Source of the DNA: Bacillota bacterium
Lineage (GTDB): Bacteria; Bacillota; Clostridia; Lachnospirales; Lachnospiraceae
DNA length: 63,059 nucleotides
Assembly (NCBI GenBank): GCA_023442465.1
Contig: JAEZZQ010000029.1
Span: 1-63,059, forward strand
Direction of reading: 5' to 3'
The notes beneath the pieces are model-generated. The model had not been told where the DNA came from. It did no database searches and saw only the letters and a list, made by a program, of their open reading frames with translations. The translations under genes and the position numbers were made by a program. The first letter of the stretch is position 1. Each line of letters starts with the position of its first letter. Shown here one piece after another: positions 25,133 to 33,964 of this stretch.

Positions 25133-26677
25133 ATGAGCAAAAAACCAACAGTTTTGATGATTTTAGACGGCTACGGATTAAATGAGAGAACGGATGGAAA
25201 CGCTGTGGCAGAAGCGAATACACCGGTTATGGATAAGCTGATGAAGGAATACCCTTTTGTAAAGGGTTATGCCAGCGGCATGGCAGTAGGACTTCCCGAC
25301 GGACAGATGGGAAACTCTGAGGTGGGTCATCTCAATATGGGAGCAGGACGTATCGTATATCAGGAGCTTACCAGAATCACGAAAGAAATTCAGGACGGAA
25401 CCTTCTATGAGAATCCCGCCCTTTTGAAGGCGATAAAGAATTGTAAGGATAACGATTCCGCTCTGCACATGTTCGGTCTCGTTTCCGACGGCGGCGTGCA
25501 CAGCCACAATACACATATTTACGGAATCTTAGAGCTTGCCAAGAGAAGCGGGCTGTCCAAGGTATATGTACATTGCTTCTTGGACGGAAGAGATACTCCT
25601 CCCGAAAGCGGCAAGAATTTCGTAGAGCAGTTAGAAGAGAAAATGAAGGAAATCGGCGTAGGCGAGGTAGCTTCCGTATCGGGACGTTACTACGCTATGG
25701 ACAGAGATAATAACTATGACAGAGTGAAACTGGCATACGATGTGCTTACAAAGGGCGAAGGTTTAACGTCAGCGGGAGGTCCTGCGGCGATTCAGGAATC
25801 TTATGACAGAGGAGAGACGGACGAGTTCGTAAAGCCTACGGTTGTTGTAAAGGACGGTGCTCCGGTAGCCCTTATCAAAGATAAGGATTCCGTGATATTC
25901 TTTAACTTCAGACCGGACCGCGCCAGGGAGATTACGAGATGCTTCTGCAACGACGAGTTTACGGCGTTCGACAGAGGCGCAAGGCTGGATACCACCTTTG
26001 TATGCTTTTCCGATTACGACCCGACGATACCCAATAAGGATGTAGCGTTCCATAAAATCGCAGTAACCAATACCTTTGGAGAGTGGCTCGCAGCAAACCA
26101 TATGACGCAGGCGAGAATTGCGGAGACGGAGAAATATGCTCACGTGACCTTTTTCTTTAACGGCGGTGTGGAAGCTCCCAACGAAGGAGAGGACAGAATT
26201 CTTGTTAATTCTCCCAAGGACGTGGCTACCTACGACTTGAAGCCTCAGATGAGCGCATATGAGGTATGCGACAAACTGGTAGGTGCAATCAAGTCGGAAA
26301 AATACGATGTAATCATTATCAACTTTGCGAACCCTGACATGGTAGGGCATACGGGCGTGGAGTCCGCAGCTATAAAAGCGATAGAAGCGGTAGATGAATG
26401 TGTAGGCAAGGCTGTAGATGCGATAAAAGAAGTAGACGGAGCTATGTTCATCTGTGCGGATCACGGCAATGCGGAACAGCTTGTAGATTATGTGACAGGA
26501 GAACCGTTTACGGCACACACTACCAATCCGGTTCCTTTTATTCTCGTAAACTACGACGAAGCTTATACCTTGAGAGAGGGCGGATGTCTTGCGGACATCA
26601 TTCCTACGATGATAGAGATGATGGGAATGAAGCAGCCGCAGGAAATGACCGGAAAGTCCTTGCTGTTAAAAAAATAA
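25133..26677 (+). CDS. gpmI: 2,3-bisphosphoglycerate-independent phosphoglycerate mutase
   Basis: It interconverts 3- and 2-phosphoglycerate in glycolysis using two Mn2+ ions. The N-terminal metal motif is LDGYGLN. The phosphorylated Ser62 is in GQMGNSEVGHLNMGAGR. HSHNTHI and the C-terminal FICADHGNAEQ carry metal ligands. At 514 residues it has the expected length for the alkaline-phosphatase superfamily enzyme. AAGGAG precedes the ATG. Enolase, the next enzyme, is at 31277, separated by unrelated genes. Confidence 0.97.
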   Translation: MSKKPTVLMILDGYGLNERTDGNAVAEANTPVMDKLMKEYPFVKGYASGMAVGLPDGQMGNSEVGHLNMGAGRIVYQELTRITKEIQDGTFYENPALLKAIKNCKDNDSALHMFGLVSDGGVHSHNTHIYGILELAKRSGLSKVYVHCFLDGRDTPPESGKNFVEQLEEKMKEIGVGEVASVSGRYYAMDRDNNYDRVKLAYDVLTKGEGLTSAGGPAAIQESYDRGETDEFVKPTVVVKDGAPVALIKDKDSVIFFNFRPDRAREITRCFCNDEFTAFDRGARLDTTFVCFSDYDPTIPNKDVAFHKIAVTNTFGEWLAANHMTQARIAETEKYAHVTFFFNGGVEAPNEGEDRILVNSPKDVATYDLKPQMSAYEVCDKLVGAIKSEKYDVIIINFANPDMVGHTGVESAAIKAIEAVDECVGKAVDAIKEVDGAMFICADHGNAEQLVDYVTGEPFTAHTTNPVPFILVNYDEAYTLREGGCLADIIPTMIEMMGMKQPQEMTGKSLLLKK

Positions 26678-26735
26678 AGTCATTGACAACGTTATGTAAT
26701 AAAAAAGGATAATACAACCGGAAAAGAGCGGCAAG

Positions 26736-27419
26736 ATGTTAGGAACAATAGTAAATGCTGCGGCAATCGTAGCCGGCGTGGTAATCGGAATAGCTTTAAA
26801 AAAGGGACTTCCTGAGAAAATGGCGGATACCTTAATGAAGGGAGTGGGGCTGTGTACTATGTTTCTCGGTATCAGCGGTTCCCTGAAGGGAGAGAATCCC
26901 TTAATTCTCATTCTGTCTGTGGTGATTGGCACTTTGATCGGTGAAGGAATCGATTTAGAAGATAAGGTCGGCAGGCTAGGATTGTGGGTGGAAGGAAGAG
27001 TAAAGAAGGGTGAAGACGGAAAAGTATCCATTGCGGAAGGCTTTGTGACGGCCAGCCTGCTCTTTTGCGTAGGAGCGATGGCAATTGTTGGTTCTTTGCA
27101 AAGCGGGCTTATGGGAAACCATGAGATGCTTTTCGGAAAATCCATCCTCGACTTCATCATGGCGGTAGTTTTTTCCTCCACATTGGGAATAGGAGTTGCT
27201 TTTTCAGCAGGATTGGTTTTCCTTTATCAGGGATCGATTACCCTGCTCGCCCAGTGGATAGCCCCTTATCTGACGGATGCAGTGGTAGCCGAGATGACTT
27301 GTGTGGGTTCCGTAGTTATGATCGGGCTTGGTCTGAACATTATCGGAATTACGAAACTGAGGGTAATGAACTATGTGCCTGCAATTTTTATCCCAATTAT
27401 CCTTTGCAGATTTATATAA
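26736..27419 (+). CDS. DUF554 family membrane protein
   Basis: This 227-residue integral membrane protein has about six to seven segments. It opens MLGTIVNAAAIVAGVVIGIA and has LMKGVGLCTMFLGISGSL and CVGAMAIVGSLQSGL, all typical of DUF554 (YdfK-like). The function of the family is unknown; transport is often assumed. The ribosome site is weak (AAGAGCGGC). It lies 58 bases after gpmI and is closed by the terminator at 27465. Confidence 0.88.
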   Translation: MLGTIVNAAAIVAGVVIGIALKKGLPEKMADTLMKGVGLCTMFLGISGSLKGENPLILILSVVIGTLIGEGIDLEDKVGRLGLWVEGRVKKGEDGKVSIAEGFVTASLLFCVGAMAIVGSLQSGLMGNHEMLFGKSILDFIMAVVFSSTLGIGVAFSAGLVFLYQGSITLLAQWIAPYLTDAVVAEMTCVGSVVMIGLGLNIIGITKLRVMNYVPAIFIPIILCRFI

Positions 27420-27464
27420 AATATCGATATAAAAAGTATTAGTATTAACATGATAAAGTATACG

Positions 27465-27511
27465 AAAGTCCTGGGAAGCTTGTAAAAAGCGAGACTCCCG
27501 GGGCTTTTTTT
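27465..27511 (+). terminator. Intrinsic terminator after the DUF554 gene
   Basis: AAAGTCCTGGGA (27465-27476) pairs with TCCCGGGGCTTT (27496-27507) through two G-U pairs, followed by seven Us. A family A repeat starts 2 bases later. Confidence 0.9.
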
Positions 27512-27512
27512 A

Positions 27513-27583
27513 TGTGATAGGAAAGTGCTCCTATTACATTAAAATGGATGCGCAGCTACGCGCGCGGAACACACTTTTGTTCT
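27513..27583 (+). repeat. Family A repeat, copy A3 (internally deleted)
   Basis: The hairpin TGTGATAGGA/TCCTATTACA around AAGTGC is followed by GATGCGCAGCTACGCGCGC and then GGAACACACTTTTGTTCT. Compared with A1 and A4, the central part of the second palindrome is missing. It directly follows the DUF554 terminator on the same strand. Confidence 0.8.
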
Positions 27584-27615
27584 TAATCCATGTTTCCAAA
27601 TTAATCTATGTTTGC

Positions 27616-27644
27616 TTGACAAAATAGAAATAATTGTATATTAT
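27616..27644 (+). promoter_or_regulatory. Promoter of the GntR-ABC operon
   Basis: TTGACA and TATTAT are spaced 17 bases apart, about 75 bases before the GntR gene start. The downstream stretch GTGTATTAGTAGTGATAGTA could hold the regulator's binding site, but no clean palindrome is seen. Confidence 0.65.
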
Positions 27645-27720
27645 GTGTATTAGTAGTGATAGTACAGTTGAAACACTGAAAACAAGGAAATAACAGATGC
27701 AGCAGAAGGAAGGTGAATAT

Positions 27721-28080
27721 ATGATAATCCTGGATTACAAGGATGCCAGACCTATATACGAACAGATAGTGGAGAAGTTCAAGCTGTTGATTTTAAAGGG
27801 AATTCTGCAGAAGGATGAGCAGATGCCTTCTGTCAGAAGCCTTGCGGTGGAACTCGCGATCAATCCGAATACGATACAGAAAGCCTATATGGAACTGGAG
27901 CGACAGGGATATATTTACACAGTAAAGGGCAGAGGTAACTTTGTGGCGGAGAATGGGAATCTTCTCGACGAGAGAAGAGAAGAACTAAAAATGAGGATGT
28001 TCATTTTATACAAGGAGGGCAAGGAACTCGGCATGACGAAGGCCGACTTTATAGACTGCCTTCGAGGAATAGAAGAGTGA
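27721..28080 (+). CDS. GntR-family regulator, YtrA type
   Basis: This transcriptional repressor has an N-terminal winged helix (DARPIYEQIVEKFKLLILKG; MPSVRSLAVELAINPNTIQK) and a short helical C-terminus instead of a ligand domain, the hallmark of the YtrA subfamily. Such regulators usually control the ABC transporter encoded just downstream, as here. The AAGGTGA site at 27710-27716 favours the ATG at 27721 over an upstream in-frame ATG at 27697, giving 119 residues. Confidence 0.9.
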   Translation: MIILDYKDARPIYEQIVEKFKLLILKGILQKDEQMPSVRSLAVELAINPNTIQKAYMELERQGYIYTVKGRGNFVAENGNLLDERREELKMRMFILYKEGKELGMTKADFIDCLRGIEE

Positions 28081-28108
28081 GAGCCTGGTGGGCGGATAGG
28101 AGGAGAAG

Positions 28109-29014
28109 ATGATTGAAATAAATAATGTCAGCAAAGCCTTTGAAGATATTCTGGCAGTGGATGATGTCAGTGTGACGATGAAGGAAGATACAGTATTCGG
28201 CCTGATCGGAACCAATGGGGCGGGAAAAAGTACAGTACTTCGAATGATCGCAGGAGTTATGAAAGCGGATAAGGGAACGATTTCGGTAGACGGCATTTCT
28301 GTATATGACAACATAGGAGCTAAGGAAAGAGTATTTTTTATCGCTGACGAGCCGTATTTTTTTGCTAATTCCACTGCGATAGAGATGGAGAAATATTTTT
28401 CTACTATATATAAAGAATTCAACAGAAATGATTTTTATACATACATGGAGAATTTCGGGCTCGATAAGAAAAGGAAGATAAACACTTTTTCCAAGGGAAT
28501 GAAAAAGCAGCTCGCTTTGCTATGCGGAATCTGCTCCCGGTCGAAATACCTTCTATGCGACGAGACCTTCGACGGTTTGGACCCTGTAATGCGTCAGGGA
28601 ATAAAGAGCATCTTCGCAAAGGAGATGGAGAGCAGAGGTCTTACCCCCGTCATCGCGTCCCACAATTTAAGGGAACTCGAAGATATTTGCGACCATGTGG
28701 GACTTTTGCACAAGGGCGGCGTACTTTTATCCAAGGATCTGGAGGATATGAAGTGCAATATTCAGAAGGTCCAATGTGTATTTAAGGACGAAGAATCTGA
28801 GAAAAAAGGGCTGGAAGGGCTCCAGGTTATGAAGGAGGAAAAGAGAGGCTCTTTGTATACACTTACGGTAAGAGGCAACAGAGAAGAAATCATTTCTCAT
28901 TTTTCTGCCGTAGATACGATATTTTTTGAGGCGCTGCCTCTTTCCCTAGAGGAAATATTTATCAGTGAGACGGAGGTGGTAGGTTATGACATCAAAAAAC
29001 TCATTCTTAGCTAG
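28109..29014 (+). CDS. ABC transporter ATP-binding protein
   Basis: The 301-residue ATPase has Walker A GTNGAGKST, a degenerate signature TFSKGMKKQLALLCGI (FSKG in place of LSGG) and Walker B YLLCDETFDGLDP, where Thr replaces the usual proline after Glu. The switch His is in IASHN. The C-terminal part after residue 210 is an accessory domain. It follows the GntR gene by 28 bases and overlaps the permease gene by 29 bases. Related units move antibiotics or cell-envelope components, but the substrate here is unknown. Confidence 0.9.
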   Translation: MIEINNVSKAFEDILAVDDVSVTMKEDTVFGLIGTNGAGKSTVLRMIAGVMKADKGTISVDGISVYDNIGAKERVFFIADEPYFFANSTAIEMEKYFSTIYKEFNRNDFYTYMENFGLDKKRKINTFSKGMKKQLALLCGICSRSKYLLCDETFDGLDPVMRQGIKSIFAKEMESRGLTPVIASHNLRELEDICDHVGLLHKGGVLLSKDLEDMKCNIQKVQCVFKDEESEKKGLEGLQVMKEEKRGSLYTLTVRGNREEIISHFSAVDTIFFEALPLSLEEIFISETEVVGYDIKKLILS

Positions 29015-31115
29015 TATGATGGAAAACAATAAGAGACGGGCATGGGTGTGGGTTACATCTATGTTGTTTTGGTTCTTCTATTATCCGGTTGCCATGCAGA
29101 TGCTCATGAGCCGTAAAAAAGGGCACAACCTTATAGATAAAGTGACAGGAACAGCCGCCAAAGACAGACTGGCGGAAGCGGCAGGCGAGTGGCTTAAGGC
29201 GGACGGTGTAGTCATTGTGTTCGTGAGCATACTTGCGGTGATATGCGCTATTCAAGGATTTTCTTATTTATACAGCAGAAAAAAGGTGGATTTATATCAT
29301 AGCATGCCGGTATCCAAGAGGCGTAGATTTGTAGTCATATATATCAACGGAGTGCTGATATTTTTTATCCCTTATCTTTTGAATCTCCTGCTTGCGGTGG
29401 CAGTAGCGGGAGCGAATGGAGGCATGAGCTTTGCGAATGCGAGGACGGCAGTAATTTCCCTATTTATGAATCTCATATTATTTTTAGGAACATATGGGCT
29501 TACCATAATAGCAGTTATGATGACGGGCAGTATTATTATGACCTTATTCGGTACAGCAATTTTTCTTTTCTATGAAATAGCGGTAAGATTATTGATGACA
29601 GAATACCAAAGCGAATTTTTTGAATACTTTTCTTACAATTCCTATGGTTACCGGGGGGCTATCAAAGCATTTTCTTCTCCGCTTGGGCATCATCACAATG
29701 CAGTAAGTGCGATATATACATATATCGGAGGAGCAGAATTGTCTTTGGCTTCGACAGTACTTCCGATAGCACAATGTATACTGCTGGCTGTGCTTTTTGG
29801 ATTTATTGCTTATTTTTGTTATAGAAAGCGTCCTTCTGAGGCGGCTGGGAAGACCATGGCATTTCCGAAGACAAAAGGCATTGTGAAGATACTCCTTACG
29901 GTTCCCGTCACGCTGTTTGCAGGTTTGATCGTGCTGGGGATGGTAGGGATAGGAGATGAAGGTGAAAATTGTACAGTACTTCTGCTGTTTGTTATGGCGG
30001 CAGCGGCGATTATAAGCTGCTGCGCGATTGAAGTCGTTTATGAATTTGATCTCCGTGCGGCTTTGCGGAAAAAATATCAGATATTGATTACCGGTGTATG
30101 TGCGGCGGCAATTTACTGCATCTTCCAGTTCGACCTTATTGGCTTCGATGAATGGATACCGGACCCCAATAAGCTGGAAGAGGCGGATGTTATGATTTCT
30201 CCCATAGCATACAGGCAATCTTATTTGAATGGTGCGTTTAAAGTTATTTCCAGTGCGGAACATTATTTGAATGAACCGGGCATGACGGATATCTCCACTA
30301 TTTGTGAGCTGTCGAAGAAAAAGCTGCATAGAGAAGAGATGAAAGATGGAGGCACCTATATATGGCTTGAGGTGGCTTATCAGATGAAAAGCGGGAAGAC
30401 TGTATGGAGAGATTTTGCGGTAAGTGCCAAGGAAGAAGATATTTTAAACAGAGTGATTGGTAATTCGCAGTTCAAAAAGGCGGCTTATCAAATTTATGAC
30501 GACTCTGTTTATAATAAAATGAAAGAGAAGGACTCTTTCCAGATTACTTATACTACGGGCATAAACGTGGAGAACCTCTCCCCTGAGGATGCAGATATTA
30601 TCAGACAGCTCTATATAAAGGATTTGGATAATTCCAATTATTCTACCTTGAAAAATGAGTTCATTTGTGGTCAGTTGGCGTTTGTTGTCAAAACGAACAA
30701 TTACGGAACTACTTATTTTCAGTACGATATCTATCCCTCCTATACGAATATCATCGGTTATTTGAAGGAGAAGGGATTGTATGAGAAAATGACCCTAAAG
30801 CCCGAGGATATCGCCAGCCTTACGGTTACTAATTTCCATAACGAAATGTATGATGAAAGTTCGAATACAGGAATGGAGGATTGGTCCGTTACCAAGACGT
30901 ATTCCGAACAAGAGCAGATTGACGAGCTGGCAGGAGCGTTATATCCGTCAAGCTTCGATTACAGCTTTAACAATAAAATATCCAATGACTATTATGTGAT
31001 CGTGCAGCTCAAGAGCGGAGCGACGAGCTCAGGCTATTACCGCGGGGACAACGGCTTTTATTTCAACGCAGATAAAGTTCCCGAATGGTTGAAAAAGGAT
31101 ACCAACTATGAATGA
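28986..31115 (+). CDS. ABC transporter permease with large C-terminal extracytoplasmic domain
   Basis: It is the partner of the preceding ATPase. Membrane segments fall in residues about 20-380, with an N-terminal half resembling ABC-2 permeases (KKVDLYHSMPVSKRRRFVVI is the typical cytoplasmic loop). Residues about 400-709 are hydrophilic and presumably outside the membrane. The start lies inside the ATPase gene end, behind GGAGGTGG, so the two are translationally coupled. The 92-base gap to eno holds no clear terminator. Confidence 0.88.
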   Translation: MTSKNSFLASMMENNKRRAWVWVTSMLFWFFYYPVAMQMLMSRKKGHNLIDKVTGTAAKDRLAEAAGEWLKADGVVIVFVSILAVICAIQGFSYLYSRKKVDLYHSMPVSKRRRFVVIYINGVLIFFIPYLLNLLLAVAVAGANGGMSFANARTAVISLFMNLILFLGTYGLTIIAVMMTGSIIMTLFGTAIFLFYEIAVRLLMTEYQSEFFEYFSYNSYGYRGAIKAFSSPLGHHHNAVSAIYTYIGGAELSLASTVLPIAQCILLAVLFGFIAYFCYRKRPSEAAGKTMAFPKTKGIVKILLTVPVTLFAGLIVLGMVGIGDEGENCTVLLLFVMAAAAIISCCAIEVVYEFDLRAALRKKYQILITGVCAAAIYCIFQFDLIGFDEWIPDPNKLEEADVMISPIAYRQSYLNGAFKVISSAEHYLNEPGMTDISTICELSKKKLHREEMKDGGTYIWLEVAYQMKSGKTVWRDFAVSAKEEDILNRVIGNSQFKKAAYQIYDDSVYNKMKEKDSFQITYTTGINVENLSPEDADIIRQLYIKDLDNSNYSTLKNEFICGQLAFVVKTNNYGTTYFQYDIYPSYTNIIGYLKEKGLYEKMTLKPEDIASLTVTNFHNEMYDESSNTGMEDWSVTKTYSEQEQIDELAGALYPSSFDYSFNNKISNDYYVIVQLKSGATSSGYYRGDNGFYFNADKVPEWLKKDTNYE

Positions 31116-31276
31116 AGAGCAGACGGCACATTCGTGTATTTTAACGGATGCAGCATGATAAAACATAAAATATATAATGAGTAAAAAACACTTATAGGAA
31201 TGATTTTTTGACATTGGGATATAAATATAAAGACATGGTTATCAAAATTGCTTATAAAAAGGAGAATGCTGCTATC

Positions 31277-32581
31277 ATGAATTTATATTTAAGAATTACC
31301 GATGTACATGGAAGAGAAATCTTGGATTCCAGGGGAAATCCCACTGTGGAGGCGGAGGTGACCGTAGAAGGAAGCATTACGGGCCGCGCCGCCGTTCCCT
31401 CGGGAGCCAGCACCGGACGTTTTGAGGCGGTGGAGCTAAGAGACGGAGAGACCAGATACTTTGGTCTGGGTGTGCGCAAGGCGGTAAAGAACATCAATAC
31501 GAAGTTAAAGGAGGCTCTGATAGGACAAAATGTCATGGATCAGGGCCTTATTGACCGTATATTAATCGAGACAGACGGAACGGACAATAAGGGGAATCTG
31601 GGTGCTAATGCAACATTGGGCGTATCCATGGCTTGCGCCCGGGCTGCGGCAGAGGCTTTGGAAATGCCTTTATACCGTTACCTCGGAGGCGGGCATACGA
31701 GACTTCTGCCGGTGCCTATGATGAATATTTTAAACGGCGGAAAGCATGCAGCGAATACGGTGGACTTTCAGGAGTTTATGATTATGCCTGTCCAAGCGGA
31801 GAATTTTGCGGACGGGCTTCGTATCTGTGCGGAAATCTACCATAACTTAAAAAAGATATTGGAACACAAAGGGCTTTCCACCGGAGTGGGAGATGAAGGC
31901 GGTTTTGCACCGGATCTGCCGGATGCAAAGGCGGTTCTGGAGCTGATTGTGGAAGCCATTCAAGTGAGCAAATATGTTCCGGGGCAGGACATCAAAATCG
32001 CGCTGGACGTAGCCAGCAGTGAGCTATATAACGAAAAGACCGGAATGTATCATTTCCCGGGAGAAAGCATGCTGCTTGGCAGCGAGGTGGTAAGGGATAC
32101 CTCCGAGATGATTTCTTATTACGAGGAATTGATAGAAAAATTCCCGATTATTTCCATCGAGGACGGACTTGCGGAGGATGACTGGGATGGCTGGAAGGAG
32201 CTGACAAAGCGTCTGGGAGACAAGATCCAATTGGTAGGAGACGACTTATTCGTAACAAATACGAAGCGGTTGGATGCCGGAATTAAGCTGAGAGTGGCTA
32301 ATGCCATTTTGGTGAAGGTAAATCAGATCGGAACGGTATCGGAAGCCATGGAAGCTATCGAGATGGCGCATAAGAACGCTTATCGTGCGGTGATATCGCA
32401 TCGCTCAGGCGAGACAGAGGATACCTTTATCGCGGATCTTGCAGTAGCGGTGAACGCAGGACAGATCAAGACCGGAGCGCCCTGCCGTTCGGATAGAGTA
32501 GCGAAATATAACCAGCTTCTTCGTATCGAAGAAGAGTTGGGGAACGTAGCTGCGTATAAAGACCCCTTTAATAAAATTTAA
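31277..32581 (+). CDS. eno: Enolase
   Basis: It dehydrates 2-phosphoglycerate to phosphoenolpyruvate. Motifs are GREILDSRGNPTVEAEV, SGASTGRFEAVELRDG, NGGKHAANTVDFQEFMIMP, SIEDGLAEDDW, and SHRSGETEDTFIADLAV with the Mg2+ and catalytic residues. The frame is open from a TTG at 31208, but the family normally begins close to the ITDVHGREI sequence; the ATG at 31277 gives 434 residues, the usual length, and has GGAG 12 bases upstream. The TTGACA at 31208 may instead be a promoter element. Confidence 0.96.
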   Translation: MNLYLRITDVHGREILDSRGNPTVEAEVTVEGSITGRAAVPSGASTGRFEAVELRDGETRYFGLGVRKAVKNINTKLKEALIGQNVMDQGLIDRILIETDGTDNKGNLGANATLGVSMACARAAAEALEMPLYRYLGGGHTRLLPVPMMNILNGGKHAANTVDFQEFMIMPVQAENFADGLRICAEIYHNLKKILEHKGLSTGVGDEGGFAPDLPDAKAVLELIVEAIQVSKYVPGQDIKIALDVASSELYNEKTGMYHFPGESMLLGSEVVRDTSEMISYYEELIEKFPIISIEDGLAEDDWDGWKELTKRLGDKIQLVGDDLFVTNTKRLDAGIKLRVANAILVKVNQIGTVSEAMEAIEMAHKNAYRAVISHRSGETEDTFIADLAVAVNAGQIKTGAPCRSDRVAKYNQLLRIEEELGNVAAYKDPFNKI

Positions 32582-32604
32582 TGTTTCTATCTCCCTGAAG
32601 TAGT

Positions 32605-32680
32605 CTGCACCTAAGTTTTTACAGCTTACAGCAAACTTTTGATGGCGGACTTAGTATATAATGACTTATGCAGATTTTTT
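32605..32680 (+). terminator. Probable eno terminator
   Basis: CTGCACCTAAGT (32605-32616) can pair with ACTTATGCAG (32664-32673) with a two-base bulge, followed by six Us. The loop is long (47 bases), so this is less certain than other terminators here. The rest of the gap 32582-32992 holds a family B repeat and a TATAAT at 32933-32938. Confidence 0.5.
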
Positions 32681-32737
32681 AAATGTCTGCACGGAATTTT
32701 GTACTGCTTTCACCTAATGCTTAATGGATTACGGTTT

Positions 32738-32870
32738 GTTATTGTTCACATAGTAGCTTAACACTTGCTGTTAAGCTACGTAAGAACGTGATGCAAGAGA
32801 TGATTTCTGCTTCGCGAAGCGAATTTAAATGCAGAAATCATGCGTTACTGAGAACGGAGTGAACAGTAAC
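32738..32870 (+). repeat. Family B palindromic repeat, full copy B2
   Basis: The 133-base element begins GTTATTGTTCAC and ends GTGAACAGTAAC. It shares most of its sequence with copy B1, including the perfect hairpin AGCTTAACA/TGTTAAGCT around CTTGC and the TGATTTCTGC/GCAGAAATCA arms. Relative to B1 it lacks about 16 bases next to the second hairpin. Confidence 0.85.
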
Positions 32871-32992
32871 TACGGTTTAATTTTATTGAATATATTTTAT
32901 CGGATATTATGGAATTTGCCGGAAATAAATGTTATAATGCAAAGCGGATATAAGTCCAATATTAAATGGGGATATAGGAGCGGACGAGGGAA

Positions 32993-33517
32993 ATGAAAAA
33001 AATATTAGTGGTAATCGATATGCAGAACGATTTCATAGATGGAACGCTGGGAACAAAGGAGGCGCAGGCGATTGTAGAGAATGTGATCGCTAAGATTCAT
33101 GCTTATCCTGCGGACTGCATTTATGCGACGAGGGATACTCATGAGGACAATTACCTGGAGACCTCCGAGGGCAGGTATCTTCCGGTAAAGCATTGCATCG
33201 CAGGTACGAAGGGCTGGGAAATACGTAAGGAAGTGGCGGAAGCGATGCCCGGGGCTATCGTAATAGATAAGCCGTCCTTCGGTTCATCAGAGCTTTCCGA
33301 AAGGCTGTTTAAAGAGTCTGAGAAGGAAGAAATAGAGATAGAATTAGTAGGACTGTGTACAGATATCTGCGTAGTGACAAACGCTCTTCTTTTAAAAACC
33401 AGACTTCCGGAGACGAGAATCAGTGTGGATGCTTCCTGCTGTGCCGGTGTGACCGCTAAGAGCCATGAAGCGGCGTTAACTACGATGAAAATGTGTCAGG
33501 TAGAGGTCGTAGCTTAA
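32993..33517 (+). CDS. Cysteine hydrolase, nicotinamidase-like
   Basis: This isochorismatase-superfamily protein of 174 residues has a catalytic triad of Asp9 (VVIDMQNDFIDG), Lys93 (IDKPSFGS) and Cys126 (LCTDICVVTNAL). Length and motifs fit nicotinamidase (PncA), which makes nicotinate for NAD salvage. Metal ligands fit Asp48 and His50 in RDTHEDNY. The last two codons and the stop (GTA GCT TAA) lie at the edge of a family B repeat fragment, which supplies the stop codon. Confidence 0.88.
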   Translation: MKKILVVIDMQNDFIDGTLGTKEAQAIVENVIAKIHAYPADCIYATRDTHEDNYLETSEGRYLPVKHCIAGTKGWEIRKEVAEAMPGAIVIDKPSFGSSELSERLFKESEKEEIEIELVGLCTDICVVTNALLLKTRLPETRISVDASCCAGVTAKSHEAALTTMKMCQVEVVA

Positions 33518-33550
33518 CAGCAAGTGCTAAACTACGGTGTGAACAGTAAC
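33511..33550 (-). repeat. Family B fragment, reverse orientation, overlapping the end of the cysteine hydrolase gene
   Basis: On the minus strand it reads GTTACTGTTCACACCGTAG..., matching the left 40 bases of copies B1 and B2. It contains the stop codon of the upstream gene at 33515-33517. Confidence 0.75.
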
Positions 33551-33585
33551 GAAAGATTTAAGGATAAAAAAATCTGTAAAAGTGC

Positions 33586-33614
33586 TTGAAAATATTACCT
33601 GCGTATGATAAACT
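33586..33614 (+). promoter_or_regulatory. Probable secG promoter
   Basis: TTGAAA and TAAACT are spaced 17 bases apart, 30 bases before the secG start. Confidence 0.5.
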
Positions 33615-33643
33615 AAATTCTGCGTGTACTAGGAGGTGTAAAA

Positions 33644-33883
33644 ATGGAAATTTTGAGAACGATATTGTTAATAATTTTTATTATAATATGCTTTGCTTTG
33701 GTTATATTAGTATTGATGCAGGAAGGTAAATCAGCAGGTTTAGGAGCTATCAGCGGTGCGGCGGAGTCATACTGGGGTAAGAATAAGGGACGTTCAATGG
33801 AAGGAACTCTCGTTAAAGTTACTAAGTATCTGGCAGCCGGTTTTATCCTATTGGCAGCAATCTTAAATCTTAATGTATTTTAA
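33644..33883 (+). CDS. secG: Protein translocase subunit SecG
   Basis: This small accessory subunit of the SecYEG channel promotes protein export. The 79-residue protein has two membrane segments (about 4-25 and 57-77) joined by the conserved loop LMQEGKSAGLGAISGAAESY. AGGAGGTG precedes the ATG. secG upstream of rnr and smpB is the usual Firmicutes order. A strong terminator separates it from rnr. Confidence 0.95.
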   Translation: MEILRTILLIIFIIICFALVILVLMQEGKSAGLGAISGAAESYWGKNKGRSMEGTLVKVTKYLAAGFILLAAILNLNVF

Positions 33884-33894
33884 GAATGATTACG

Positions 33895-33929
33895 AAAGCG
33901 CTCTTGCATAGAACAAGAGCGCTTTTTTT
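33895..33929 (+). terminator. Intrinsic terminator of secG
   Basis: The perfect 12-base stem AAAGCGCTCTTG/CAAGAGCGCTTT with a 7-base loop is followed by a U-tract. A family A fragment begins 4 bases later. Confidence 0.92.
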
Positions 33930-33932
33930 GCA

Positions 33933-33946
33933 AATAGGAAAGTGCG
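33933..33946 (+). repeat. Family A fragment, copy A5
   Basis: AATAGGAAAGTGCG matches the left arm and loop of the family A hairpin, directly after the secG terminator and on the same strand. The match is only 14 bases, so by itself it is weak. Confidence 0.45.
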
Positions 33947-33964
33947 TGGTCGGAGAGAGACATC

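Noticed and set aside
31208..31276. Upstream TTG start for enolase
   Set aside because: The extra 23 residues are not part of the enolase family, and the TTG is part of a TTGACA that looks like promoter sequence.
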